In this document: positions 1-11,869 of the stretch, in pieces
Layout: every line of letters starts with the position of its first letter
Position numbering within the stretch: position 1 is the stretch's first letter
Assembly (NCBI GenBank): GCA_027924585.1
Contig: BSBM01000877.1
Coordinates: 3,163,501 to 3,227,500, forward strand
DNA: 64,000 nucleotides
Origin: Larix kaempferi
Lineage: Eukaryota > Streptophyta > Pinopsida > Pinales > Pinaceae
Direction of reading: 5' to 3'
Made by a program: the position numbers and the translations under genes
Notes under the pieces: generated by a model
The model's input: only the letters and a program-made list of their open reading frames with translations
Database searches by the model: none
What the model was told of the DNA's origin: nothing

Positions 1-630
1 CAAGCTCTCTATTTCATCTCCTCCAAGAGGCAATGTATGAAGCTTTCTAGAACAAAAGATATCGCGAAAATTCCAAGCTGACCCGTTTAAAGCTGATTCA
101 GGATCATTTAGAAACCCTAACTTCATGAGGTCATATCTTCGAAAATATAGCAGACCAGCATCTAAAACTTGTACCACAGGTTCTTTAGGCTTTCTACTTC
201 ATCATGTCCAAGGGGCAATGTCTGAAGCTTTCTAGAACAAAAGATATAGTGAAAATGCCAAACTGACATGTTTAAAGCTAATTTCAGGATCATTCAGAAG
301 CCCTAACCTCTTGAGGTCATATCTTCAAAAATATAGCATACCAACATCTGAAACTCATGCCACAGGTTCTTCAGGATCTCTACTTCATCTTCTCCAAGGG
401 ACACCATCTGAAGCTTTCTAGAATAAAAGATATAGCGAAAATGACAAGATGATCTGTTTGAAGATGATTCAAAAACCCTAATTTCTTGAGGTCATATCTC
501 CTAAATATAGGGGACTAGCATCTGAAATTTTTACCACAGGTACTGATGCATCTTACCTCCATCCCATAAAAATTTCACGGTCTGAATCATCCCAGAACTA
601 AAGTTAGAGTGAAAATGCCAAGATGACCTG
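1..630. repeat. Tandem repeat, about 185-bp unit, about 3.5 copies
   Basis: The landmark GAAGCTTTCTAGAA recurs near positions 40, 223 and 410, so the spacing is 184-186 bp. A fourth, strongly diverged copy starts near 580. Each unit also carries a GAGGTCATATCTTC-like block and an ACCACAGGT(T/A)CT-like block. The array starts before the window, so the total copy number is unknown. No coding potential is apparent. It could be a satellite fragment or a repeat inside a retroelement UTR. Confidence 0.85.
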
Positions 631-680
631 AAACAAATTTCACAACAAAAACCCTAGAACAAATCATCACAAGATTCCAT

Positions 681-768
681 CTTCCATTGGAATTTCGCCC
701 TTCTTCACTTCATCTTCCCTTGGAAATTTGCCCTTCTTCACTTCATCTTCCCTTGGAAATTCGCTCCT
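681..768. repeat. 33-bp minisatellite, about 2.7 copies
   Basis: The block CTTCCCTTGGAAATTTGCCC followed by TTCTTCACTTCAT recurs at a 33-bp spacing. The first copy is slightly diverged and the last is partial. Confidence 0.7.
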
Positions 769-839
769 CTAGGCTGAAATTTGTTCCTCTTGCTTGGTTA
801 GGTTGAATTGATATTATTCAAATGCTAAATGAGGTTCAT

Positions 840-1785
840 CTTATTTATATGAGTCCAATGTTAGAAAGTGGCAACAAGGAAGGTCTTCTATCATTGCATG
901 TGTCCTTGCATGCTAGAAGACATAAAACAGGATGCCAAATGTATTAATGTAATTTTCTAAAGTTTAGACTTAGGAAAAGTGCATTAAGTGATCTAATTAT
1001 TAATTGACTTAATGGAGGCACTTTAATAAAGTTCAAGTGAAAGTAATTTAAGTGATGGCTAGTCTAATCTTGGCCATTGATCTCACCGGAGGATCTCATC
1101 CATTGATCCATAGTGGATGTTAGGGTTTTTGCTTGGCCATTGAGTTAAAATGAGGATTGATTTGGTGGAGAGGGCACACAGAGATACAGAGAGATTTCTT
1201 ACTCATAGCTTTCAGTGGGAGTGAGAAAGCGAAGTTTGAAGAGAAGACAGAGGAGCATTCATCCAGAGGATTGACAGAGTGATCAGGCAGAGAGAGGGCT
1301 GTATGGATTTGCTGAGAGGGAGGCCATATTTTGCAGAGGCTGTACAACAGTCCGCATGTGTGAGTAGGGCTGTACGGATCCGTTCGTATTGCTGATGCAG
1401 GGCCGTACGGATCCGTTCGTATTGCTGATGCAGGGCCGTACGGATTTTGTACCGCTGATGCAGAGGGTCGTATAGCTGCGTAGAGGGACGTACAGATCTG
1501 TTGGGGTGTTATCAATGATTCGTAGAGGTTCGATTTTTCCAGGTTGGGTAAATATATTTTCTGGATTGTATTTGTTTTATATCTTCATAATAAAATTTCT
1601 TCTCAGACTGCTGCACCGGTTTTCCTATCTTGGGTTTTATCCAGGGGTTTATACCCAAAAAGATTTGTGTCTTCATTGATGTGATTGATGTTATATTTCT
1701 CTTAGTGTTTTATTTTCTGCTGCATAGTGAAGAAATCCATTTGTGGTTAAAAGTTATATTTGGGTTTAATTAAAATAAACTAACA
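840..1785 (+). other. Possible Ty1/copia LTR remnant with a 33-bp tandem repeat
   Basis: The segment from about 1620 to 1680 has the GGTTTTATCC...TTTGTGTCTTC composition common at the R/U5 boundary of plant copia LTRs. A TGTTAG start at 859 and an ACTAACA end near 1783 would be compatible termini. No target-site duplication or primer-binding site was found, so this is tentative. Inside it, GTACGG recurs at 1372, 1405 and 1438, giving a 33-bp period with about three copies that include GATCCGTTCGTATTGCTGAT. An open minus-strand stretch at 1120-1515 is a by-product of this repeat and is not a credible gene. Confidence 0.3.
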
Positions 1786-1879
1786 TACTTCAACTCAAGA
1801 TTGGATTTAAAGGAAATTTACATCCAAGTCACTTTTTTAGTTCACTTAAGGTTAGGTCGGCCTATAACTTATCATTAAT

Positions 1880-2500
1880 TTTGTCTTCCACATTTTAGGG
1901 GCTTCTTCAATGGGTCAATGACCACTTCATGGCTTCATTAGGGCATTCCAAGTGGACATATCTTCATTGCTTCAGGGGCTTCTTCAATTTGCTTTAGGTA
2001 TTTACTTTAGGGCTTCATGTCTTCATCAAGGGGGTTACTTGACCCTTCAAACCTTTTCCTTTCTTCACAAGTGGGCACATACCTTGTCATTAATTCCTTC
2101 AAGACTAAACAAACTTGCTCATTGCCAAGTGTCATGATTAGGTTGCTTCCTCACTATATCAAGGTGTCCTCCTACATCCTCATGGTGGTCCAAGTACATA
2201 ATTTCTTCTTATTTCTTAGGGTTTCTTGCCTCCACAATTGAGCAAGTGGGGTGTACATAAATATCTTCACATGGCTTTAGGGACTTCTTCTCACTTTTCA
2301 TCATCATGGTCTTGTGGACACATCATCATCACTTTAGCGGCTTCTTTACACTTCACATCATCATGGTCATGTGGACACATCATCTTCACTTTAGGGGCAT
2401 CTTCAATGGCTTTAGGGGCTTGCTCCATTTGTGTACCACTCAAAGTGGGCATGTGGAAGCAACCACATGTTATCTCATCCCATGAGGAACATGCTTAACT
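1880..2500. repeat. Degenerate short-repeat region
   Basis: Variants of GGCTTCTTCAATGG and CTTTAGGGGC recur many times. A roughly 60-bp unit containing CATCATCATGGTC and TGTGGACACATCATC is present twice, near 2300 and 2360. Short open frames here follow the repeat and show no protein-like conservation. No gene is called. Confidence 0.55.
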
Positions 2501-2899
2501 GTGCCATAAGGGGACCAGTTTGGAGTTATATACACTTATGTCAAGGCTCTTTCAAAGCTCTTTAAGCCTTCAAACAATCTCTCTTTATTACTGCCATATC
2601 ATCATCATCATTACCACATGATCATTACCATTTCCACATTATCATCATCAATGCCACATTGACATCAATGACAACGTCACTCAACAATCTTATAAGCTCC
2701 TGACACAGATCTCTTGACCCTGTTGACATCAATGACAACTTTACTCAACAGTAGCAACATGAGAAGTCGGTTGGCTTCATCGGTTACTAAGTGACCTGAT
2801 TTTTTGTCAATCTCAATCAATGCAGCAGAGATGTGGTAATCAAAGTGCTATTAAATTGTGAAAGAATCCAATTTTTCATGCCCAAACCAAACACATAGA

Positions 2900-3650
2900 G
2901 GTCCATCTTCATTGCATTGCAGAAGAAGTTTAAATTAAAGGAATTGAATTATTCTACTGCACAACAGGAGACCAAACTACACACATCTTTACACAAGCTT
3001 TCAGCAGGGAGAAATTTATAGAATTTAGAGAGCTTCTGGACATAATTGAAAATAAGCATTAGAGGGGCGTGTTAGGTGTTATAGTTTATTTTAGCATTAC
3101 TGTTATGCTATACTTAAAAGATAATGGGTGTGTGGTCTAGCAGCAAGTTGTGAGGTCATCAAACTTGTATTAATGCTGAGACCTGGGTTCAAAACCCCTC
3201 CAAGTGGATGCGGATGGGGCCAGCTGCAAGTCCTCGGTGAATTTGATAGCATAGGAACACCCATCCTTGCATTGCAGAACAAGTTCGAATTAATGAAATT
3301 GAATTAGTCTTCTGCACAACAGAAGGCCAAACTGCACACATCTCTACAAAAGTTCTCAGCCGGGAGAAATTTGTAAAATTTAGGGAACTTCTGGATGTAA
3401 TTGAAAATAAATATTAGAAGGGCGTGTTAGGTGTTAATATTTATTTTAGCATTAATGTTATGTTATACTTAAAAGTTAAAAGTTAATGGGTGTGTGGTCT
3501 AGCTGCAAGTTGTGACTCTTGTGAGGCGATCAAACTTGTAATAATGCTGAGACTTGGGTTCAACCACACTACCCCCACCCCCCGACTGAGTGGGTGGGGA
3601 TGAGGCCATGTGCATGTCCTTGGTGAATCTGATAGCATAGGAACATCTGT
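2900..3650 (+). repeat. Tandem duplication (about 360 bp) of a SINE-like unit
   Basis: Two diverged copies start near 2903 and 3260 and align over almost their full length. Near 3133 the first copy has TGGTCTAGCAG, which fits the tRNA A-box pattern. GGGTTCAAAACCC about 50 bp downstream fits the B-box. The second copy has TGGTCTAGCTG near 3493 and a degraded B-box. This arrangement is typical of tRNA-derived SINEs, although no poly-A or poly-T tail or target duplication was identified. A degraded tRNA-like sequence is the alternative; a functional tRNA is unlikely because no convincing cloverleaf is visible. Confidence 0.55.
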
Positions 3651-4949
3651 CATAGCACAACTGCTTAGCCGAAGGACAGTTGCAAGTCTCTATAACTAGG
3701 ATTTCCAAGAAAAAAGTAATAATAGTTGTACTTAACCTAGTGTTATGTTATGATCAATTACCCTAGGGCTTGTTGTTATGTCTGAGACAATAACGGAATA
3801 CAATTTCTGACTCATGTTTCTAAATAATAACTTCCCATGATCAATAGTATCATCAAGTATTCTTTGTGTCCAGATTATCTTCTCTGTTATGTCCATGGAT
3901 GCCAGCAGCTATGCATGAGTAGCAATGAAGACTATTTACAGTTTATATAAAAGTTGACCTACCCAGGTTTTTTATTCTTGGGTTAACTTGTCAACCAATC
4001 AGCATTCATGGATTATTACACACAATCGCCCTTTTATAGATGCACAGATATATGCATGGTAACATATATGTAATCCTTGTGTTGCATTGATTATAAATTT
4101 AGAATGAGTACACAAGTTTCTACCTCTAGATGTTAGGATATTTAACACTTAGGAGTTAGTTAAGATCAACTTGGTCTAATGTGTTTTTGGTAAAGTGTGT
4201 TTCTTTAGTATGCATTTGTACTTATATAATCCGGCAATCAAGATACATTCTAGACATAAAGTGATCTGATAATTCATCTTCTCCTCGATCTTAACTGCTA
4301 CATTGATCTGTGGCTTAACAGACGATTGGCCCATGATCTCTATTTAAAGACCATGAAGGGTAATTAGCTGATGATTGATTGTGAGAAACTCATATGTAAA
4401 TTCTTTTTCCTTTTGCATTAAAATATTGCCACAAGTAACTGTTTGGCCAGGGGTGTGGATTGTTTCCCTCTTTGAGGATTTTAACTTCATAAAACATAGG
4501 TGTTCAACCTGTGTCACTGTGTGGAAATACCTGTTTTAGTCTAACACTAGGCACCTACATGTGATGTTTCTTTATGGTTCATTTAACCTCTCAAAACTAG
4601 TCCAAGGGTTGTTTCTTCCCCTGTACAATTCTGTATTAACATGTGCCTGTGCCTTTTTAGCTTTAATGATAATAATAATACGATTACCCATGATTATGTG
4701 TAATCTTGTCAAGTTACCTGTACACTAGACTTATTTGCTTAATTCTTCATGTCACCCACTATTCTGTTCCTCATTCACCTGGTCAGTATGGGCAGGCACA
4801 AAAGTTACGGAAAGAGAAATATCTTTAACATCTTCTGTGGCATGACATTTTCAAGTGCCCTTGAAGATCTACAGTTGCTGAATGCAAAAAGGCTCCGAAT
4901 TATTACTTTGCTAGATATTTCCTTGCATTCTATTTCTTGTTTGAAATTT
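3651..4949. other. Intergenic sequence, nothing supported
   Basis: No coherent coding frame, tRNA or intact mobile element was recognised. A TGTTAGGATATT block at about 4130 followed by an LTR-like AT-rich stretch could be an old LTR fragment, but no termini or target duplication support it. Confidence 0.4.
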
Positions 4950-7165
4950 TTGGACATCTCAATAGGAATTGGACTTCATATAATTTCCTCCAAAAGCTGC
5001 TAGCAGTTTTTCCTCCCAGACTTGAAGTGTGTTTTCAATGGAAAGAAATCTATCTGGTGGTAAAGGTAGGTTGCTTGAGTTTCCCTTGTGATCCTTCATC
5101 AAAGATATGATGTCTCTTTTGAGCAAAAGAACTACCTCGTAGTTGTAAAATTGACTTGTCTGCATTTTTCCAGCAGCTTCTTTTGGCAATGCCATTTTCT
5201 TGCCCTGTGCTTACCTGTATTTATATCATTTTTTGGTCCTTTTCATGTTTTAATTCTTCTTTGTTCCTTGGTGGTATCCCTTTTGGCCTTCCCAACCTTG
5301 GCAATTGTCTCCTCTGGCTCCTTCACATTATTGACATCCAACAGCTGAGCTCCTAATTTGTATACTGTATTCTTCAAGCCCTTTAATATGTCCACGAGAA
5401 ATGTTGGAAAAGGAGCCTAATTCACCTTAGTCTGTTGTCCCAGTGCATTGACCAGTCCCTTGACACCTATTAAGCTTTTCCCCACCATTCTGAGTTTCCA
5501 TGAACACTCCTGATGGAGTGCTGTATAGAGTCCAATCCCATTTCATAATTCTTTTGTTCAGCGTCGAATTACATTTACTCATCAATCACAGCTGCTGCCG
5601 CTGATTGCTATAGAAGTATTATTCCTGGTGGTGTTTGGCTTGGTACGCACACTACTGGCATTTGGCTTGGTACACACACTACTGGAATTTGGCTTGGTAT
5701 GCTCACTACGATTCTCCTCAGTCACCAATAATTCTTCCCTAATTGATTTTTCAATTGAACCATTCATCTCTTCGAGTTCCCTCTCTGCAGTGATGGCTTC
5801 TGACATCTCTTTAGGTTGTTTACTGTTGCATGCAATTAGTAGCTTTTCCTACAGTGGTAGAGTGAAGGCCAGTTTTGTCTTGGCTGCATCCAAAGAGAGA
5901 TCTCTAAAAAACTTAAAAAGGTCTAGATGACCATCCTGAATCTACATCTGGAACAATCTTTCATTGCTACGACAGTTGTTACGCCAAGGTACCGGGTTTC
6001 CTTCAGTGCAAATTTGTTGGTCCATTTGAGGATTTCGATTCTCATTTGAGAGTGGGGTCAGTTAGTAATTCTGTGCTGTTCATACAACAATGTGGAGAAT
6101 ATTGTGTGTATAAAGGAGGAGGTTGCTGTAAATGCTTACAAACAGCTTGGCAAATTGGCCAATCTGAGTTCAATTCATTTCCGTGCTCATCAACAAGTAC
6201 ACTACCCTTTTTGCTGTTTAACCTGGCAAGAATTTACCGTTTTCCAGGCCTACAAAGGAGTGCCTGGGTAGCAATGCCAACCCTTATTGTATCTTTACCA
6301 TGAGTGACAGTTATTTGCAACTCATTCTTTGTAATGTGGCTATCACCCATTCCATTATTTTGCAACATGTTGCTTTCCAACCTTATTTTGATTTGTGAAG
6401 TCCTTGGCATCAACAAGCCCATCATTTCCCTAATTTCTTGTACGGAGAAGAAGTCCAAACAATGATATAATCTAGTTTGATGCCGACCATTCTCTTGCCC
6501 ATTTACACACATGGTGCTAATTTCACAATGCCGCAAAAGAATTTGAACGAATTTCTCAAATTCAATTATATGGAGTATTTCCCATGTTATATGCTGATGG
6601 ATGGTTCCTGCCCATCACTTTCGAATTTCAGTCATTGGCCTCCTGTGTCTTGGTGACAAACTCTGTCCAATCATCTTCCATCGTCAATTCTACCTACTAT
6701 CTAGTGCTGTTCTAATTTACAATTGGTAGCTATTCTTTCTTCTCTTGCCTGGACTATTTACTGTTTTTTTGTTGATTGATGTTAGCTTCTTGGCCTGTTT
6801 ATTCCTCTACTGTTGGCAAATTATCTCTTAGCATCTTTTGCAGTGGTGGCTTTGAATTGTGATTTCTCTCCTCACGAGGCAGCATTTTTTCAAAGTCAGG
6901 CCAGTGGCATGCCTTGTCACCTTTTGTCCATGGTCACTTTATGGATGACATAGTGGCCCATACTTGCCATATCTTTCATGATTAAATTCTTTACCCTCTT
7001 TCATGGATAATTGTTCTCCCATTTCAGTGGATTGATTCTTCTCTCATGGATGCCTTTTCCTCAACACTGCTTCAGATGATGGCCCTTTTCTCCTGCTACG
7101 AGTAGGCACAAGTTACAATATTTTCCATTCCAACAACGACTTGTGTGTCCACTGATGGATATTTG
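4950..7165 (-). pseudogene. Unassigned decayed coding-like region
   Basis: Several minus-strand stretches read as protein-like sequence across scattered stops and frameshifts. At about 7130-7070 there is a Cys/His cluster with YCNLC followed by GHHLKQC, resembling a retroviral-type zinc knuckle. About 6660-6234 is an open stretch of over 100 residues containing QWWAG-like and GQENGRHQTRLYHCL segments (the first residue of the former is uncertain). About 5806-5582 contains a threefold TKPN(S/A/T) repeat. About 5440-5000 has charged, helix-like sequence. The zinc-knuckle-like motif suggests a retroelement gag, but no domain was firmly identified. A decayed host gene is also possible. There is no intact frame. 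Confidence 0.3.
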
Positions 7166-7450
7166 TTTGTCATCCCCCCCTGAACGGGTTTTTCTTTTGT
7201 TGGTAGGCACTTTGTGTATTTGGTGTAGTTACCCTCCGCTTTATAATTGGCAATTGGCAATCTGATATTGAATTATTGTGCCAGGTTAAGGCAGAGACCA
7301 CAAATTGTCACTGGGCTATGTAGATTAAATTATTTAGAGAATGTATATCCATTGCTGTCACATCTGAGTTGCAGGCCCATATTTTGATTTTTTAATTAAA
7401 TTTCAGATGAGATCCTCATAGCTGCAACACTTCTAATATCTAAGGCTATT

Positions 7451-7686
7451 TTTTTTCCAGGTAATTATTCCAGTGCAAACCCCTGGGCACTTCCCCTCAT
7501 TTTGAGGATGGTACCTGGGGTAAACCTTAGATTCTTCAGGGCACAAGGCCAAGTCATCAACAGGACTTGAAGCCCTTACAACAATATATTCATTATGAAC
7601 TCAACATGTCACTAATGGGAATAGAAGCTGGGCAGGGAGGATAACACTCCATCCCACAACCACTTGGGCTAGACCCAATTGACAAA
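7451..7686 (-). mobile_element. SINE-like short insertion with 13-bp target duplication
   Basis: The 236-bp segment is flanked by direct repeats ATCTAAGGCTATT at 7438-7450 and 7687-7699. Right after the left repeat comes an oligo-T run, which reads as an oligo-A tail on the minus strand. On the minus strand, TAGCCCAAGTG (7671-7661) matches an A-box, and GCTTCAAGTCC (7573-7563) is close to a B-box. The A-B spacing of about 90 bp is longer than in tRNAs, so the polymerase III promoter reading is weaker than the insertion evidence. Minus orientation is inferred from the tail. Confidence 0.6.
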
Positions 7687-8039
7687 ATCTAAGGCTATTA
7701 TTATTCTTGTCAATGAAGATTTCTTCTAGGCCTACACTTTGCTCCTCGAAGGCCCTCGCTTCATATCACCCCACAAGCTGTGCACGTGGTTGGTTTTCAG
7801 AGACATATTGGCTTCTCCAATCGGTGACCATCTCCCCAGATCGCCTTCCCCTATTCAGATTCTCCCTAGATGCGTCGACCATCTCTTGTTGTTTATTTAG
7901 GTATTGAATTAGTCCATCAGAGAAGATATCTACAGATTATACATTTAGGTCACTTGGACTTCACCTCCTATGAGGATGGGCTCGAGGATGTCCTTCTACC
8001 TTGTGCACTTCTTGGAGCTGCAGGATGGCATTATCGTCC

Positions 8040-9330
8040 GCCCCCCATAAACGCATAGGCATTGGATGCACTCACTCATGATCCCCTTGGGACAACTTCG
8101 GGTCAGTTTCTCATAAACTTCGAGTGGAGACTAACCGCCATCTACCACAATTTAATAGGATCTGCCAGGTGTGCCGCTTATAAGTGCTGAAGACAGAGAT
8201 GCACCTCATTTTTAAATGCCCTTTATACTATGAGATCAGAGGACGATTCACTGCCTCTATAGGGAATTAGGGGGATCCCTCACCACCTTCTTCCAGTATC
8301 AGGACCAGAGATGCCTTGCCCTCTTCATCAGGGAGATATTCAGCCATAGGTCACAGATCCTACACATCCCGCCTTGCCTTGGGAGGACTAGGATGATCAC
8401 CTCCTATTTTAGTGTTGATCCGTCAAATTGGAGCAATAAGTGATAGGTACCTCCGACAATAGAGTGGTGAGACCTTGGATCTCCCCTTAGCCTCCCCCTC
8501 TGGGAGACCAATTTGATTTTATCGAGATCGGTTCGGAGTTGACGAACTATACATCAGTCCATTCATTCTCACAGCGTCATAGGGATCAGGTCCAGGCTGA
8601 TCCAGATCCGTTAGATCGGAGCAATAAGCGGTAGGTACCTCCGACAATAGAGTGGTGAGACCTTGGGTCTCCCCTTAGCCTCCCCCTCTGGGAGACCAAT
8701 TTGATTTTATCGACTGGTTCGGAGTTGTCGAACTATACATCAGTCCATTCATTCTCAGAGCGTCATAGGGATCAGGTCCAGACAGATCGGGAGCAAGGCA
8801 CCTCCCGCTTTTTAGACTCCCTCATAGCCCTAATGGAGTAGCCAACGATCTATCTAGAGTTTCTTTCCTTCGGCCTTGGATGCTAGGAGTATTCCTCGCT
8901 TTTACGTCCCCTTCATGGTCATAAAGTCGGACACCCCGATGGCTCCGGAGAGCCTCGACAACGAGTAGCCGCCCCATTCGCCCCCCCGCCCTCGACCATT
9001 AGACCCAGGAGATCTTGACATCACTAGATTCACCTTCAACTCTCACGTGATTTTTCTCTCTTGACAAGATCTTGAGTTGTTTGAGTTGTCCAGTCTTGGA
9101 CAATCTCACTTTGTATTTTGCATTCCGTACCTTTGACATGGATATATACATGTTTATGAGGCTGTACTACTGCTTGTATCTTTATTTTTATTTTATCTTA
9201 GTTTCAGCATTTTCTAGGAGCTGCGTTTGCACTCCCACATTGTACTCGTATTGTATGTATCCTTTAGTCCCACTGACCTACTTTTGTGGCCATTCATTGG
9301 ACATTAATAAAATTATCTCATCTTATCCCC
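8040..9330 (+). pseudogene. 3' end of a LINE-like non-LTR retrotransposon (decayed)
   Basis: Across one or more frameshifts, about 8085-8420 reads LGQLRVS, then ICQVC, then MHLIFKCPLYYEIRGRF, then a TTFFQYQDQRCLALFIREIF segment. The C-x2-C...H-x4-C spacing is that of the zinc-binding region at the C-terminal end of plant LINE reverse-transcriptase ORFs. The following kilobase would be its 3' UTR, including a 188-bp tandem duplication and an AATAAAATTATCTCATCTTATC-like end near 9310-9325. The upstream RT and endonuclease domains were not found, consistent with 5' truncation. No intact frame remains. Confidence 0.5.
8431..8800 (+). repeat. 188-bp tandem duplication
   Basis: GAGCAATAAG recurs at 8431 and 8619, and the two copies stay nearly identical over about 170 bp. 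Both contain GGTACCTCCGACAATAGAGT and CTCCCCCTCTGGGAGACC. The array lies within the presumed 3' UTR of the LINE-like remnant. Confidence 0.9.
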
Positions 9331-9524
9331 AAGATTTTGTAGAAAAGAAATGACTTTTATTGAACTAGTGCTTGGGAAACATGACTGGAACCTTTTGCCA
9401 CAATCCCCTCTTTTGGCAAGGAAGGGATAAAGCAATTGAGCCATACCTCTGTTTACTGAAGTTTGAGGGCACCTTCTCCCATTCCTTTATCAATCATGAT
9501 CACCAATTTCTATGTATATAAGGG

Positions 9525-10190
9525 CTCATTCGTCTTACAAAACACATTATAATTTTTTTCCAAGCCTTGTTTTTATTTTATTTGTAAGAAAGAACATTTG
9601 ACTCAAGATTAGATGATCTATTCTTTGAAACTTGAAACTCGTGGGCATACTGTCTTATGCTGTAGATTCCGTGGATATCCAGACAACCCCATAATTTGTT
9701 CCTGTTCTTTTTGTGGAGTAGTGCTTGTATTACACTGCAGACCAGTTTTGTGAACTATTTAAAAAAAATACTTGCTAGTCTCAAAGAAATGTCTTCACCA
9801 ACTTTTTATATATGTTAACTAGACCTCTTTAATCTTTCAATGCAGGTTGTTGTCTGTCATTCGTCTTACAAAAAACATTATAATTTTTTTCCAACCCTTG
9901 TTTTTATTTTATTTGTAAGAAAGAACATTTGACCCAAGATGAGATGATCTATTCTTTGAAACTTGAAACTCTTGGGCGTACTGTCTTATGCTTTTATTGC
10001 TGTAGACTCCGTGGATATCCAGACACCCCATATAATTTGTTCCTGTTCTTTTTGTGTAGTGCTTGGATTACACTGCAGACCAGTTTCGTGAACTGTTTGA
10101 AAAATTCTTGCCAGTCTCAAAAGACATGTCTTCACAAATTTTTATATATGTTAATTAGACCTCTGTAATCTTTCAATGCAGATTGTTGTC
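9525..10190 (+). repeat. 331-bp tandem duplication next to a splice acceptor
   Basis: CGTCTTACAA recurs at 9531 and 9862, and the copies stay collinear to the block TTTCAATGCAG followed by (G/A)TTGTTGTCTGT. The duplicated unit therefore ends with the splice acceptor and the first bases of the exon at 10182. This leaves a decoy acceptor near 9845 in the upstream copy. The copies differ by small indels, so the event is not very recent. Confidence 0.85.
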
Positions 10191-11819
10191 TGTGGAGTTG
10201 GTATACTACAGAAGGTTTGGGACCCTTCAAAGCTACAAATCAAGTCTCAAAAAACTTTTTGATGGTTGCCACTACCTGGAAGTAAAAGTTCATCTAACAT
10301 AATCTACTTCCTTGATTTGAAAATATTTAGTATTTCGCTATCCAGTAGCTAGAGTTGCAGTCTGCAGCCTGCAGATATAGCTGTATAGTTGCTTGGATTC
10401 CAAGACATTTTTGTGTTTCCTGTATAAGCATATCTGATCCAGGTCTGTCAACTTGTTTTGCAGTCCTTGTGCATCAAGTTTGAAGGGTCACAATTTGATC
10501 CTTGCATTTTTGAAGCAACAGCATCTTTCATGCCCTTGACAGTAAAATATTTGCATCTTCAACAAGTAACAGAAAAAAATACAAGACAATCAGTATGCAG
10601 TTGGGGTATTCAAAGGTTAGCTGCAGTCCCTGGACAAAATGGGATTCCCTTCTCAATGGGAGTCTCCTTTCAAAGTATACAGTCCTTAACACTTGTTGTA
10701 GATCATATCACAGACAACCTTCTGATGTCTATCACGCAAAATCTCGTTCTCCTGGTTAATTTAGATCTGAAGGATGCACCTCTGGAAGAACCATTTCTAC
10801 GGCATGATCTGACTAATGCTGGTGTGCAGTCGTTGGGTTCTTGCAATTATTTATCTCACCTGTCCCTTTCCCGAAGCAGAGCAAATTATCAAGCATTTTT
10901 TAGACGAGTAAATGACATGGGCATGTTTCTCATGGCCGAGGGCTGTAAAAACATGGAGTCCATCAAGCTCGGAGGATTCTATAGAGTGACAGATGCTGGT
11001 TTTAGTGCGCTCATACATGCTTGCAAAAATTTAAAGACTTTTGAACTCTATAACACATTTCATTTGTCTGATTTGGCTTTTCATGATCTTCTAGCCACTT
11101 CTCTTTCCCTCGTATCTGTCAGACTGATCTCATGCTATCTTATAACCAGTGAATCAGTGGAACACATCGCTCTCTGCAAAAATCTAGAGGTGCTTGACCT
11201 CACAGGTTGCAAGAGTGTAGCAGATCATGGTATGAGAGCTATTTCAAAGCTTAAAAAACTGAATACTTTATCTCTTAGTGGAGCAGATATCACTGATACT
11301 GGAATGTCCATCTTAGGAGGTGGAAATGTTCCCTTGGTATCCTTGTCTCTGCGTGGTTGTAAAAGAGTAACTGATCATGGAGTAGCACTTTTGTTGGGAG
11401 GTTCCATTAAGAAGACATTGACAAAACTTGATTTGGGCTATATGCCTGCTATAACAGACAGGGCGATAAAAACGTTGACAAAAGTGGGACTGGAGATAGT
11501 TGAACTCTGCATTCGCAATTGTTTCTGTGTCACAGACACATCTATTGCAGCTCTTGCAGGTAAAGACTGTGATGGTGTGGTCAGAGGAACTCTTAGGCGA
11601 CTAGATCTCTACAATTGTAGGGGCTTATCTTTGGTCTCACTACAATGGTTGAAGAAACCTTACTTTCCACGCCTGCGCTGGCTAGGTTTGGGATCTACTG
11701 CTCTGTTGGGTATGAGAGAACTGGATAAAATTACCGAGGAGCGTCCATCTTTAAGCATATGCTGCATTGGTTGTGAAGTGGGATGTCATGATCAGTGGCA
11801 ATCTCATGAGACTCTCTGA
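10182..11819 (+). CDS. F-box/LRR-repeat-type protein, last two coding exons
   Basis: This is the only recognisable host gene. Exon a is 10182-10281, with acceptor TTTCAATGCAG and donor GAA|GTAAAAG, and reads ...YYRRFGTLQSYKSSLKKLFDGCHYLE. Exon b is 10464-11819, with acceptor TTGTTTTGCAG and stop TGA at 11817, and encodes 451 residues. The two join in phase 0. The product has at least six cysteine-containing leucine-rich repeats, such as LEVLDLTGCKSVADHGM and LVSLSLRGCKRVTDHGV, then a conserved tail with LRRLDLYNCRG and WLKKPYFPRLRWLGLGS. From memory this resembles the plant 'F-box protein At-B' group, which would act as substrate receptors of SCF ubiquitin ligases in the nucleus or cytosol. 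The F-box itself is not visible; it must lie in upstream exons beyond a long intron, or has been lost. No promoter was identified. Exon b is fully open, which argues for a functional or recently functional gene. Confidence 0.85.
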
Positions 11820-11869
11820 GTTGTCTGGGGAAATATTTTTTATTATTGTTTAAAAAAATCATATTTGCA

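Noticed and set aside
1120-1515. 131-codon minus-strand frame
   Set aside because: It contains repeated YGPASAIRTDP units that come directly from a 33-bp DNA repeat, and has no other support.
3125-3210. Functional tRNA gene
   Set aside because: A- and B-box-like motifs are present, but no cloverleaf with a 7-bp acceptor stem could be drawn; SINE-like origin is more likely.
4129-4316. Solo LTR with TGTTAGG...TTAACA ends
   Set aside because: The flanking five bases do not match, and no second copy was found.
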